A stretch of DNA of 64,000 nt from Isoperla grammatica (GCA_945910005.1 OX246741.1:10774669-10838668); one strand, 5' to 3'; numbered from the stretch's first letter, positions 12,878 to 24,997 are shown. Made by a program: numbers and translations. The notes: a model not told the origin generated them from the letters alone.

Positions 12878-15800
12878 AAGGTTAGGATATCGCTAGCACT
12901 AGGGCCCGCTAGAGGGGTAAGGGGGAATGCAACATAGTTTGCCGTACATTGGAGTAAAGTAGCTATATCTTCGGAACTAATAAAGCTATGAAGGTGATCG
13001 TGGACTTTTTAGAAAGCTTAAATCATCAGCTTCAATTGTATCTATAAATTGATTACTAATGTCTATAATTACATAATGTAAATGCTCTTTTAATTAACAT
13101 CTGTAAAATTGAGTTCTAGATCGATATTTAGACCAAATATTAATCCAGCAACGAAATTCAAACGTTTTTGCATAAAACGCATAAATTGTAAGGTCTAACC
13201 GCAGGTATATTTTCAATTTTCAAACTCAACTTCAATGAAAAAAATAATTAATGAAACTTAATTAAATTACCTATTGTTTGTGAATATGATATGATATTAA
13301 CAAAAGACCGACGGTCAGACCTTGCATTTGGTTCTAGAACTTAAATGCTTTTTAAATTTTTAAGATATCTTTCACCGTTCTCAAACTATCAATTAAATTA
13401 GTTTTTAAAATTTTAAGAATTATTTTGTTCGACAAGGAGCGCTTAGAGTGGCAGTGTTTGGAACTCGGTAGTAAGTTGACCATTCATTCGCGGGAAGGAC
13501 AAAATGCAACTTTGAAACAGATTGAAGCTTGTCACCTGTCACATACCTAATTACACTATAATTATGTGGTCGTACCGCATGGATAGTTCGATACTGAAAT
13601 GCAGCTCAACGATGCTCGCCTGCACCTACGCTTACAATTATTTCGAAATTTCACTTGTGTTAATATCGGCCTAATCTACAAGATATCTACGATACACTTT
13701 GTAGTTTGTAAAGATTATCAATTTACACCATTTGAGACAGACTCTCAACCGCGTATCACCAGTAGGCCTACTGAGATGAGAATCCATGAATGTGTTTTGA
13801 GGAGCTGCATAAGCAACCAGACCTAATAATTTATGCAAGGACGAAAATTCGTTGTTTGTATGTCACATACTAATATTAAATATGGGTTAATTAGCAATAT
13901 GTGGTAGGATGGTTTCGTGATCACTTGTTATTGGTATGTTTATTGATTTTATTTATTTATTTATTTATTTATTTATTACAACGCCAAATGACATTCACAA
14001 GTACAACGTTACATATAGCATAAAAGATATTGTATATAATAATAATAATAATAATAATATAAAAACCTTTTATAATTGGTAATTCACTCCTATGCACCTG
14101 TAATATTTGCATAATCCAAGTTTGACGCAACAGCAGTGCGTAGATTCAACAAATACACGTAATAATGTATGGCAGTAAATATATGTTACCACTATAAAAA
14201 ATATCCTGACTGAAATCTTCGTAGGCTATCTATCGAATGTATATCCACTTATATTTGTATCAAATACTTATTTTTATTGTGATTTATGGGAACAAAATAA
14301 TAGACGGGCTTGGTCTTATCAGGCTTGTGTTTGTGTTACCCTCTCCACAACTCGATTGAAGGTTGCTCGAGTCCGCTGTTATCTTTCGTTCTGCACCTGC
14401 GTCGGATCATATTTCAGAACATATCTTATCACACTCGTAGGTCGACGGCTGACATCACAACACACCAGAAATGACCGCCAATACAATTTATCGACTGATG
14501 AATTAACAGAATATTCATATTTATAGTGATTGTATGTGTTTATTTTCATTATTTTATGGATACCAAATTTCGAATCTCGATTCTATTGTAAAAACTGACC
14601 GAGCTACACTTGTTTAAAGACTAAAGAAAACTAACTGTAAATCTGAATTGCTTTATACAATCTTAGATGATAAATAATACAGGACAGTGTTCAAAGTTGC
14701 CGTTGAATTACTTCTAATTTACTGTACGATTGTAACAAGAGACTAATGGGTAATGAATGATATTTGCCCCGAACTAGAATGGAACCCGTGTACGCCAGCT
14801 TGGCGGTATAATTATGATCTTACGATCTGAAATAATCGTGGGTCACAAGAACCATAAATGTGTAAATTGCTACGTTCAGCAATTAGATAAGCTCTTATGC
14901 CAGAGCATTGGTACGTTATGTCGGAGTGCGCTGGTTCGATCCCAGTCGGGAAAAACTTATGATGATTGCTCCATATATATACAATTAAACAGTACACTGG
15001 TTTTGTAGCTAAATGAAACTATATATTTATAACAGGGGATTAGGTATAAAAAAAATACGCACTCTTCACTAGTGACAGCGTCGCCAACAGGTGTGCGTGT
15101 GGTTATCCATGGACCCAAGTACAATTGTGAAATGCAACCGACAATGAATTCATTACATTCACATTTTTAGTTATTGAATACGGGTATGAAGTAAACTGTG
15201 TAGTATGCAACCTATAGACACAACGTAATAACACAACGCAAACAAATTAATATCTACAAGAAATCACTAAACACAAATGAAACCACAGTAGGCTTATAAG
15301 TCTATAACATAAAAGCCATACGTACATAACCCGTCATACCCCCCTCCCCCCCGTCATGTACCCGTTGCTCTGTAATTTAGAACGCCACAACATTGGTCTA
15401 AGACAAATCTCAACTTTGTTTTGGTACGGATGTTCCTCGTAAGACACAGGACACTAGGAGCACAGCTAGGAGTGTTTTCAATTTTCATTGAGCTTCAAAT
15501 CTACAAAAACACAGTCCAACTGAAGAGCATTTACCAGACCCACATTTGCGGGCGTTTCACCGCCAATGCAGGTGCACAGTTTAACAATAGCAACATTCTC
15601 AAATTTTTACTCTGTGGATATAAAATAACAAAACAATTCCGTTCCGATAAAAAAAACTCACAAAAATATGAATTAAAATATATTTTTAACCATAATTAGA
15701 CCAAAGTTTGGCCAGTTGTGGGGGAAATTAGAAACGAGATAGACGGATTTTTCCAAAGCTACAACCTAGCAAATAGTCTAAGAAGAGTACAGACCCAAGC

Positions 15801-16432
15801 ATATTGCTTTATTAAAAAAAACAAAAAAAACAGTACTTGATCGGAAAAAACTATGTAATGATTTCAGTCAACAGAAAACAAAACCAAAACACTCGAAAGT
15901 TCAATGCGAGATAAAGGGAGGTGAAGACAAGGTCCCTGTTATCCGAGACCATGCAGTCGACCGACCACTTTGTAGCGATAAGATAACTGACACCGAGGGG
16001 GGTGGGGGGGGGGGGGATGCTTACGCTAGTCAAGAAAACTACTTTCTGTCGTGAAATGATAAAAAAATTAAAATGCACATTCTAATTTAAAGAACACTTT
16101 TGTAATAACAATGCAATTTGAATGGAAGTTGTAGCGTAATTAGCAGTGCAGCTATAAATAAAATGCGTTCTTGCTTCATTGTATGAATTGTCATATCAAG
16201 CTGAACACACTTTCCTGTTATCTGAGACCACGCAGTCGTCGGCCACTTTGGAGCGATAACCGACCCTCGCCTTCCGCCCGCATTCCTCTTTGCCCATGAA
16301 CAGAAGACGTCTTCCATTCATAGACGTCTGATAAGTTGCCGGCATCCAAATTCAAACCCCGCGTAATTTTGACCAGTGGCGCCTAACTAGCGGATTTGCT
16401 TGGTACTAGACGTAGGTGGTACTAGACGTTAA
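12878..16432. other. 3.55-kb non-satellite segment interrupting the array
   Basis: The satellite stops after ttaaccctt at 12877 and resumes at acaagagacgctacgcg at 16433, the adjoining position of the unit. The interval is unrelated AT-rich DNA with no convincing gene. It includes an (attt)n tract near 13947, (aat)n near 14039, a tRNA-like relic at 14889-14950, a G run near 15999-16017, and two related blocks of about 50 bp (around 15929 and 16215). Both edges carry TTAA (12876-12879 and 16429-16432), but terminal inverted repeats are not evident. It may be an insertion or simply unique sequence. Confidence 0.6.
14885..14955 (+). ncRNA. tRNA-like relic
   Basis: GCTC and GAGC form a D-arm-like stem around 14891-14906. 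GCTGG, loop TTCGATC and CCAGT form a five-pair T arm around 14930-14946. A GGTTCGATCCC B box sits 44 nt after the A-box position. The anticodon arm is mostly wobble pairs and there is no matching acceptor stem, so this is most likely the head of an old tRNA-derived SINE or a tRNA pseudogene rather than a functional tRNA. Confidence 0.35.
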
Positions 16433-18030
16433 ACAAGAGACGCTACGCGTCGTCAAAGACGTGCTCGAATACACTCTGTTTTTTAAATTATATTCTTTTC
16501 GGCTATATTGTTTTTTTGGGTGATCTTAAAGTTAATTCCCGAGGTAGAACTGAAAATTGTCTACTTTAAAAAAAATCATCGCCTCGCTATAATTGTTGTG
16601 AACGACGTCAGACGTCGCCGAAATTTTAAAGAATTTCTTGTCAAGTACCACTTTCGGTACCGATTGTGGATGAACGGTGGTACCTAGTTAGTCGTAGCGT
16701 CGAACTTAAGTTCAGGAAGAATTCTTGGTGACGTAGTATGAGCGTCGGTAGCGTCGGTTTGCACAGGTCGTGGTGAGGCGACGCCAACTTCAGGTAACCA
16801 AAATAGTAGATTTTTTGAGGTTTTTATTTTTTCACGGGTAAACGGTTTGAGATTGAATTTTTTGAATGTCAGTTCCTTCGTATTCATCGCTGTCTTGATA
16901 TGTTTCGTATTTTTTTAAAAATAAATAAAATTAAAAATTTCAAAATTCTCCGATCGTGCTCTTCTGAGACAAAATTTGAAATTTTGGGCGCCTGTATCTC
17001 AGTTAGTATGACCCCCAGCATATTTTCGTTTTCAGGATGTCTAGATAATTAACGCAAAAAAAATAAAAAAAATACAGAAACAAATTTGGGTCACACGGTT
17101 TTTTGCTACGAGCGCTTTAAAAATAAATTTCACCCATGTAAACCCTTCTCAACTTTTCTTGTCTGAATATGGAAGAAAAAAAGACTACCGGTTGCGGGTA
17201 TCGAACCCCGGACCGCGAAAACACTAGTCGGCGTCGCTACTGCCTACGCCACGCCACTCGATGGAAGATGAATCGCTTACACTAGTACATAACACACTGC
17301 TCTCAATGAATGCATGTTTGTATCTCGATTCATTCTTATTGTAATGGTAACACCTAAGATAGATGGATTTACGAACAGAGGGTCTCATTGGATTTAAAAA
17401 ATATCCAAGAATACGATCTGAAGATATAAACTCCGAAAATTGTGAAAAAAACGGCTTCAAAGTTATTTTACATTTTCGGAGTTTTTATCATCAGATCGTT
17501 TTGATTGATTGGTTGGTTGATCGCGAAAGAGTTAATCGTTTGTGGAAACAATGAGCCGTTTGACAGTTAAAAAAAAAAACATGTCCATGCACGTTGATGC
17601 ATTGATATAAATGCGTGAAAATGGTGGAACAAAAAAGGGTGGGTGTAACGGGTCTCGAACCCCAGACCTCGACCATGCTAAGCGGAGACATACCCCATAC
17701 GCCATAGCACACGATGATAATTCCAGCGCTTACACAGGTACAAGACACACTGCTCTCAATGTTGTGCGTTGTTCGGGGTATTCATTTAGCTTAAATCATA
17801 ACCTCCTATAGCCGTCTGAACTCCGGATACACATCCACAGAAAACACAGTTTTGGGACCCACGTTGGGAACATCACACTGAAAAGCCAACATTAAAACAT
17901 GTTTCCTCGGATTACCATTAACACCATAGATAGATGGATTTACGAACAGCGGGTCTCATTGGATTTAAAAAATATCCACGAATATGATCTGATGATTAAA
18001 CCTCCGAAAATTGACAAAAAAAATTGAAGA
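16433..18030. repeat. Detached sixth satellite unit
   Basis: Collinear with the array units from acaagagacgctacgcg through both tRNA-like modules (17183 and 17637). Near 17858 the duplicated ataacctcctatagccgtct block is missing its second copy. After about 17923 the sequence jumps back to an earlier part of the unit (acaccatagatagatggatttacg) and decays by about 18030. Single-base variants such as atggtaacacc are shared with the last array unit, suggesting it was once contiguous with that end of the array. Confidence 0.85.
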
Positions 18031-18760
18031 TACTTAAAAATGTTGTTCCAATTTTTAAATTATTCTTCACATTGTATAGTATATTTTAGCATGCATGTGG
18101 GGTTTAAAAAGGGTGATTGCCGGCTTTATTATATAATATATATTAAGTTTATTTCATTTGTTAATATTAATAATTACATTTGTTAATTTTGCAGTCTAGC
18201 ACAAAAAGAATTAGCTTTTTAAAATTTGTGTTATTATACTTCTGATTTCACAAGACTCCTGTAGTTTGAAATAGTAACAAATGCATAGACCAAATGAAAT
18301 GGTTAGCAGGAGACAAGTAGCAACAGGATTTTTTTTTATGAACATTTAGTTATTATTTATGATAGTGAGAGATCTCAGCAGTTTACCTGAGGTGTAGACT
18401 GACATGTATGTATGTATGTATGTATGTTTATTGCTTCCAATGGACATATACATAGTATATATATAGGAGTTGTCAATATTTATATAAACAAAGCTTAAAA
18501 CTAGATAGTTATTAATTATATATAAATAATAAGATGATAATTAGAATGTGAACACCTATTCAGAAAGGTTTTGATAAATGTTAAATAAAAATGTTTAGTA
18601 AATGTTTATTTAATTAAATATTTTTTATGGAAAATACCACCGTTTAACAGTGCCTCTCCTCCATTGAGTCTTTTCGGCTCCAGTTGTTATATGTCTAGGG
18701 AATGAATATCTTGAAAGTTTCTTTACTATACCACTTTAATAATCAACTTTTTAATGCAAT
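18031..18760. other. AT-rich spacer with a retroelement-like tail
   Basis: No gene seen. A (tgta)n run near 18404-18427 followed by tttattgcttcc reads on the minus strand as aataaa plus a (tacа-type) tetranucleotide tail, the look of a non-LTR element 3' end. The body is too diverged to classify. Confidence 0.3.
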
Positions 18761-18763
18761 TAA

Positions 18764-19386
18764 AGCCGCATTCACATAAATGACTATTGATTACTGACTA
18801 TTGACTATTGACTAGTGATTATTGACTACCCAAAGAAAGATATGAACACTACACAACTCAGTTCTTTGACACGTATGATCTGCCACCTAGAACAAATGAA
18901 TCAAACTGATTGACAAACAACGAGCTGTCAAAATAATAAAATTGCAACATTATGAAGAAAACGAGGTATGGCGATAGTAACTGTTCACCAGCTAAAACGT
19001 TTAAAGATGGGCTTAACCAAGTTGTGAAGGTTTTGAAGATTTGTTTTCAAAATAAGAATATTTTATTGTATGACAGCTTCATAAAAATAATAAATAAATA
19101 ATATTCGCCGGAAATAGTCAAAAACAAATACACACGTGACAGTAATTGAATAGTGGTATTGACTTCCGTTGCTCCACATTCATTGGCTGAACGCGAACGT
19201 TGTGATTGGTTGTAACTATGACTTCCAGATATCTTCAATTCCTTAGTCAATAGTCAATAGTCATAAGTCAAAAGTAAAGTTGTGTGAACGTCAGCACGTA
19301 TCGCCTATGGTTCAATTCGCTTAGTCACTAATCAATAGTCAATAGTCAATAGTCAATAGTCACTAGTCATTTATGTGAACGCGGCT
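18764..19386. mobile_element. MITE with 60-bp TIRs, TAA target duplication
   Basis: The left end begins AGCCGCATTCACATAAATGA and the reverse complement of the right end begins AGCCGCGTTCACATAAATGA. Both continue into repeats of tgactattgactattgac. TAA flanks each end (18761-18763 and 19387-19389). The 623-bp interior has no transposase frame. A 3-bp TAA duplication and GC-starting inverted ends would fit a PIF/Harbinger-type non-autonomous element, but TTAA is also nearly present, so a piggyBac-type assignment cannot be excluded. Confidence 0.75.
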
Positions 19387-19435
19387 TAACTCGGCCATTC
19401 AAACCATAGAGAAATAAAACAGATTCAAACCAAAG

Positions 19436-19810
19436 ATTACTGACTAAAGAAGATGTTTCATTCATATGGGAATTCATCTGCACGTGTCTGAGCGAAATTT
19501 TTTAAGTCCGACGTGTAGTTCGAATTCTCACCGCAAGAATCGCTCTTCCAAAAGTTTAAAACTCAAGGTCCACTAAATCCCCTGGCACGTACTAGCGATC
19601 TAGTAGACCTTGTTTAACGGTAACGAAGTCAAACGCAAGGTCTACTAGATCGCTAGTAGCCACCAGGGGATTTAGTGGACCTTGGTCAAACGTGCAGAAC
19701 TAGCGCTCCTTGCGTTGAGAATTCGTACTAGTGGTGGGACTTAGAAAATTTCGAAAAATTTCGCGCAGATATTTTAACACGGCGATGAAACATCTTCTCT
19801 AGTCAGTAAT
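19436..19810. mobile_element. Fold-back element (long hairpin)
   Basis: ATTACTGACTAAAGAAGATG at the left pairs with the reverse of the right end, CATCTTCTCTAGTCAGTAAT. The inner part, about 19562-19690, is a long and nearly perfect hairpin: AAGGTCCACTAAATCCCCTG against CAGGGGATTTAGTGGACCTT, and TACTAGCGATCTAGTAGACC against its complement. The whole 375-bp element could fold into one stem. There is no coding capacity. Confidence 0.75.
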
Positions 19811-20250
19811 AGGCCATATCACATTAGGTTCCGAACTGACAATTGCAATCGTAGATTCGAGCTTACGATTGGCGGCGCATGCGCAGTAGCTCAGTTCGGC
19901 CAGTCTACGGTTGCAATCTTTTTATAGACGGAGCTCTAAAATAAGATTGGGAATCGTAGATCCGAGTCACGTGAACCAATCAGGAAGGAGAACGGTTAAA
20001 TACGAATTGAGCACTAACACAACATAACCTCAAGCAACAACTATTTTAATGGAAACAAAGAGCCAATAACTTTAATTATATATTTGTTTGTGATTAAGGC
20101 TTGTCTTTTTAGTTATTATTATTGATTTTATTTCCTAGTTGAACGATTTTAGGATTGTCAGCTGGTCAAGTGTGATTGGATAATTGTAGATTGCGATTGC
20201 AATTGGCGACTCCAGTCTACGATTCCAATTGTAGTGTGATATGGGCTAAT
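19811..20250. mobile_element. Short TIR element abutting the preceding one
   Basis: The left end GGCCATATCACATTAG is complemented at the right by GTAGTGTGATATGGGCTAAT. Inner blocks with CAATCGTAGA and caattgcaatcg are also inverted. It starts directly after the previous element. No open frame of interest. Confidence 0.6.
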
Positions 20251-20393
20251 CTTTGTTCAAACCATGGCTCGATTTTTTCTATTCATTGTTGTTATATTTT
20301 TTCGTAAGAAAACAAAAAGGCATTCACCGCCATCCAAGCGTAGACCACTGCAATACAACAAGGCAGGCAACTGTCCCCAATGATATGTAACAC

Positions 20394-20632
20394 CTATAGT
20401 AGGCTAGATCACCAGTCCCCTAACCTTCCAGTCAGTAGCGAGCGTAGCAAATTGAAGCCATGTTGAATTGGGCAGGGGACAGGCTACGTTGGACCTTTCA
20501 GTACTGCTCGCGCTGCGAGCGGCAGAAAGTCGCGTTTGAGACTCCAGTTCCCGCCTGTATAGTTGCCCAATTCAAAATGGCTTCTAATTGACACGCCTGT
20601 GGCTGCTAGGTTGCACATCTAGCCTACTATAG
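20394..20632. mobile_element. Fold-back MITE
   Basis: CTATAGTAGGCTAGAT at the left is repeated as its reverse complement at the right (ATCTAGCCTACTATAG). Inner arms pair AATTGAAGCCAT-TGAATTGGGCA with TGCCCAATTCAAAATGGCTT. The 239-bp element is non-coding and flanked by related cac/gtg sequence. Confidence 0.65.
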
Positions 20633-20859
20633 ATACGTGTAAAGTATTGAATATGAAAATACGGGAATTTTAAAATTGATATGAAATGTAGAGGGAAAGA
20701 GGACGGCAATGTCCCAGTTGCAGAAGGCCAAATCGCCGCAGGCGCAAAAAAATGTTTTCCTATTATAATAGACGTTAGGTCCCAGAAAATGAAATGAGTT
20801 TAGGGATTTAATAATAACTTTGCAGGTGTAATTTTCTCAATCTCAATCAATTAATGTTT

Positions 20860-21285
20860 AATTTGGGAGGGTAAACTGAATTAATATCTATAGTTTAAGC
20901 TGGTTACCTCTACATTTTGTCAAGCTATTTTGCATCACGTAGAATCTTTATATATCTCTTTTAAATAATTATAAAATTTTTGACACAAAAGAGAATAAAT
21001 ACCAACAACTTATAACTCAGCTCGTTGATATGTTTCTATTGTCTAACCATTTATGTACCATTAATAAATAATAATGAAACAATTGTCTCAACATTAGGCT
21101 TTTAAGTTCAAAATGCTCAAATGCTGAAACTGTGTACAGTTAGTAAGCGGAACTTTACGAAATGTGTATTTTAAAACAAATTGTGAAAATACGGGAAAAC
21201 TGATTCCCGTGTAGAGTTGATACGGGAAGCGGGAAATCACAGTGGAAAACGGGATTTCCCGGGAAATACGGGAGAGTTGGCAACC
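20860..21285. repeat. Dispersed repeat family X, copy 1
   Basis: Aligns imperfectly with 36520-37473. Shared landmarks are aaactgaattaat, cagcttgtaactcagctc-like text, a tgtctaacca/tgtctgacta site, and a 3' end of gtgaaaatacgggaaaac, attcccgtgtag and gggatttcccgggaaata followed by gagttggcaaccct. No coding frame is seen. The ggcaaccct end resembles hAT-type termini. Confidence 0.6.
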
Positions 21286-21600
21286 CTATGTAAAGTTAAT
21301 GCTTGCATTAACAACACTGTTTTTGATGCGTTTTTGTCCTTGAATTCAAGGATTGACCATGGATTTATAATAGTACCAACTCCATGGATTGACTGTCCCA
21401 CCATTCCACTGCCCCTGTGACGGTTGCAAGGGGAGGCAACCTAACAACTTACTTTCAAATATCTGCATATTCCAGAAAAAGTAAGAACAACAATACAAAA
21501 GGGCAGGTACACCAGTGTGCCCTCAGTGCAGCCCATTGGATGATTTATTCTTGGTATGCAATGCAGTCATTTGTTTGTCTACAACAATGACTTTGTGTAG

Positions 21601-21740
21601 GGGATAGATAGATATTTGGGCTTAACGTCTCATATTTTTGCAACGAGGCTAATCGAGACAATGAGTGGGTGATATATGAAGATGAAATATGGGACTGTTT
21701 GGAGGAAAGGGGACAATAGGAGGGAGGGGATGGTGGCCGC
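21601..21740 (-). mobile_element. SINE-like element, truncated copy
   Basis: Shares gggcttaacgtctcatattt and the following aatcgagacaatgag region with the copies at 32643 and 39119. It has a gataga-type simple tail at its left, which is the 3' end on the minus strand, and loses similarity after about 21690. It is a 5'-truncated copy. Confidence 0.65.
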
Positions 21741-21763
21741 TATGTGTATAAGGAACCGCAATA

Positions 21764-22064
21764 GGGCACTAGCAACACCAAAAGACAACAATGAAACAAA
21801 TGAATTGAATCGATGGACAAACAACAAGCTGTCAAAAAATAATTTCGCCTGATTTTGGAAAACAAAACAAAAAACAAACAAATACACTTACAAAACTTTC
21901 ACTTGGTCGTTGTCTATCATTAAAAGTTTTAAATGGCGAGCATTTACTATTGCTACACTTGTTTTTATTTCTATTGTTGCAATTTTATTATTTTGACAGC
22001 TAATGGTTTGTCCATCAGTTCAATTCATTTGTTCCATTGTTGACTTTCGGTATTGCTAGTGCCC
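21764..22064. mobile_element. Tc1/mariner-type MITE (TA duplication)
   Basis: 301 bp flanked by TA (21762-21763, 22065-22066). The ends are GGGCACTAGCAACACCAAAAG at the left and GGTATTGCTAGTGCCC at the right. The terminal inverted repeats extend about 85 bp with some mismatches, through aacaatg, aacaaatgaattgaa and gatggacaaac blocks. No transposase. A related aacgagctgtcaaaataat segment also lies inside the MITE at 18764-19386. Confidence 0.75.
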
Positions 22065-22227
22065 TATAGGGAGCTTGCAATAACGTCATTTCCGGTATCG
22101 CACGGTAGCCATACTGAAGTACTCTGTAAACATTTGTTTAAGTTTTTCCGACACTTCATTGTTGCAATATTGCAGATGTCCTTTGACTCAGGCGGGTGCA
22201 ACCGAGATAGGACAGCCTATTTCTTAA

Positions 22228-22580
22228 AGCCGTAGTGTGTATTGTGTAACCTGACCACGAGTAGCGTGACCATCGCATTCTTTACGTCGCAAGTGAAGTT
22301 GTTTGACTTAGAAGGCAGTGGTTTTATTAGTTGTGTGTAACCCGACCGCTAGTAGCGCGACCATCGCATCGTTTACGTCGCGGTGTTGGTTTCCTTGGAG
22401 ACAAGTGAAGTTGTTTGACAGAAGGCAGTGGCTTCTGTTTTGGTGGACATTTCGAGATTCGTGAAATATTTACAATGAACCGTTTGCATCGCAAATCAAA
22501 TACAAAGACTGCATAAACAGTCGGCAATCGAGGGCGGATCTTTCTTTCTTTCGGTTTCCGAAAGCCCATGACAGGTAAGT
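22228..22580 (+). promoter_or_regulatory. Imperfect direct duplication, possible untranslated first exon
   Basis: Two blocks of about 100 bp repeat the sequence gaccatcgcat..tttacgtcgc, aagtgaagttgtttgac and agaaggcagtgg (about 22243-22322 and 22338-22437). The second copy has an extra gtgttggtttccttggagac. It is followed by ccATGACAG/gtaagtg at 22567-22580, a strong donor. This could be a CpG-containing promoter and first exon, but no downstream exon is identified. Confidence 0.25.
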
Positions 22581-22895
22581 GTTTTATGTTATTGTTGTTT
22601 GTTATAGTCTAATACGTCGATGTGGGTCTAGGGCCTAGGCCTACATAAGAAGAAAATCGACCATTCAAGTTCTAGGCCTAGCTAGCCTAGTCCAGCACTG
22701 CGATTCTGTAATAATATCAATACTCTTGTTATGTTCTTGTTGTATACCTTTAAACACGGGAGATTCACGAATCGATATCTCGATAACAAGAGTGTTGTTC
22801 TCCTTACAGTGTCGCAGTGCTGGTGGGTTCCTCTTCCTTGCTGTGGTTCTTGGTGAACGATGTCCGCAAAGTTGACTCTCGTGCTTATCTTTATG

Positions 22896-23014
22896 GTCGG
22901 TGCACAATAGCCCGGGAAAGAACTTCCCGTTAACGTTACCGGGCAATGTTAAATTATTAGCGAACTTTCCCGTGACCGTTACCGGAGCTCCTTCCCGGGC
23001 TATTGTGCACCGAC
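22896..23014. mobile_element. Short fold-back element
   Basis: GTCGGTGCACAATAGCCCGG at the left is mirrored by CCGGGCTATTGTGCACCGAC at the right, with inner arms ttaccggg / cccgt. The flanks ttat and ataa are complementary. 119 bp, non-coding. Confidence 0.7.
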
Positions 23015-24997
23015 AATAAATCCTAGCTTATCCTCTTTTTTTCGTCTACCAGTGTATCAAGGATCGTTTACCCCTCAGATTTAGTTTACCTCCCTACACA
23101 TTTATTAGGCCTACATACTTAAGCCCAAGGGGGTGGGGCTCAGTGGCGTATCCAGAAATTTACAATTGTGGGGAGGGGGGGGGGGGGGGGGGGTATGTAG
23201 TGTGTAGTGGGTTTATTCCTGTTTCCAATGAAGAAGGTACGAGTTCAATTCCCAGGTCGGGCATGGTTTTTATTTAACTTACGAAATCGACTTTATTACC
23301 AATAGGCCTGTGTAGGCATATGAAAAAGAGCCGTCATTGCAACGAAGCAGATAATAAATAATACGTATTTTTTGTATCTGGGTTGGGTAGGCCTAGACTA
23401 GAAATCAATATAATTTTTAATTTTACATTACTACTATGGATGGTTTAGACCTACACCCAGCCTTATGTTATAACGGGGAGGCTACATGTGTACAAGGGAC
23501 GGTTGACCCCCTTACTTCGTATCTACATTAGTTGCTGCTGACGGGGTGGTGGGGCGGGGGGGGGGGGGGGGGGCGTAAAGGCTTACATACTATAGCGTTG
23601 TGTATGTATGTCCTGTCAACAGGTTGAGCGTTCGCATCCAACCCCTAAATATCTTGTGCTCGTTAGTAGTTATAAATAAGATGTCCAAGACAGCTGGAGG
23701 TATTTGCTGATGAATATAAGACCATATTTCTCTTGTTTGTCCCGTTTTTTTTTTTTCAGAACTAAAATGAAGGTGATCGACTGTCACTATGGAGGACCGC
23801 GGACGTCAGTGCCCGAGTTCTGCATTCCATATTTCCCTTAATCATATGACTGCATGAACACAAATCAATATTATACAACATGTAATGGAATTGACTTGTT
23901 TTCATGAAATAATGTATAATAAATTAATACTTTCTAGAAAATCAGTTGGATTTAATTGTTAATTTAAGATTACAGCTTCTTTGCTACTGGATCAAATACG
24001 ATATGTAATTTAAAATCAAATGTATAAAACAAACAATTTTAAAAAATATATAGGACCAAACAAATTAGAATGTCCTTGCAATGTCGGTTACATCATAATA
24101 TTTGATCTCGTGGAATTGAAAAAATGTATTAATTTATCCTTGTTAATTCTTTACTAATATCATTGAAAATGTTGTTACTAATCTCAATGGAAATCAAAAG
24201 CCCTGCCTCAAAATTGTTGCCAAAATATATTTTGTGAGTTCGAAATACCCGCAAATATATTATGAATTTTTAAACATTTTAAGCAGTGTCTTAGGTGCCT
24301 TATTTAAATATAATATATCAATGTGGGATAACTACGAAAAATATACTAATAATGGAAAACAAAATTACTTCGTTCCATTGATGTTTTTTATTAATTTCGG
24401 AACAATTTTACGTTATGACAGCCAATCGCAATACTTTGATTGTTTGTGTTGAATAAAAAATGGCGTGGAATTTAATTTGCAAAGTGGATTCAAATCTTGA
24501 ACCAACAGAGCCGCCGAAACCGGGTGGGCTCAAAACTAGTTAAAGAATTTGCCAATAGGTAGAGTAAGCATGCAGTTATTACTGTTAATAGTTTGTAACC
24601 TCACCGCTTGAAAGCGCCACTCTCGATATATAACGACCGGAAGGACAACATTGTCATTCTTCTCTTCCTGTTTTATTTCTCTATGCTTTGACTGACACAT
24701 CAACTGTTATCAAACAAAGGTTCCGTATTATGACTGAAAACAAAATAAGAACGCGTAACCTCTGTTTGAAGACAATCTTTTGCATGTGTTATCATTTTCT
24801 TGAACTTTTACCTGCACACATCAACCAATATTGCTTGAAACTGTGATATTTCCTGGATAACCTATGTGTCTTCTATTGACAGAACAAATGTAAACAAGCA
24901 ATGTGCACCTCATAATGGCCGCCACGTGACGTCAATTGAAAGCTACATATACATCCATTCATGGCCGCCAACAATGTCAGTGACATCACGTGAATAT
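23015..24997. other. Intergenic, homopolymer runs, no gene
   Basis: Contains G runs at about 23171-23193 and 23549-23572. A CAGTGGCGTATCCAG end at 23142 is like the hAT-type terminus at 59232, but the partner end is not found. A decayed tRNA B-box-like ggtacgagttcaattccc lies near 23237. No splice-compatible coding sequence was recognised. Confidence 0.4.
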
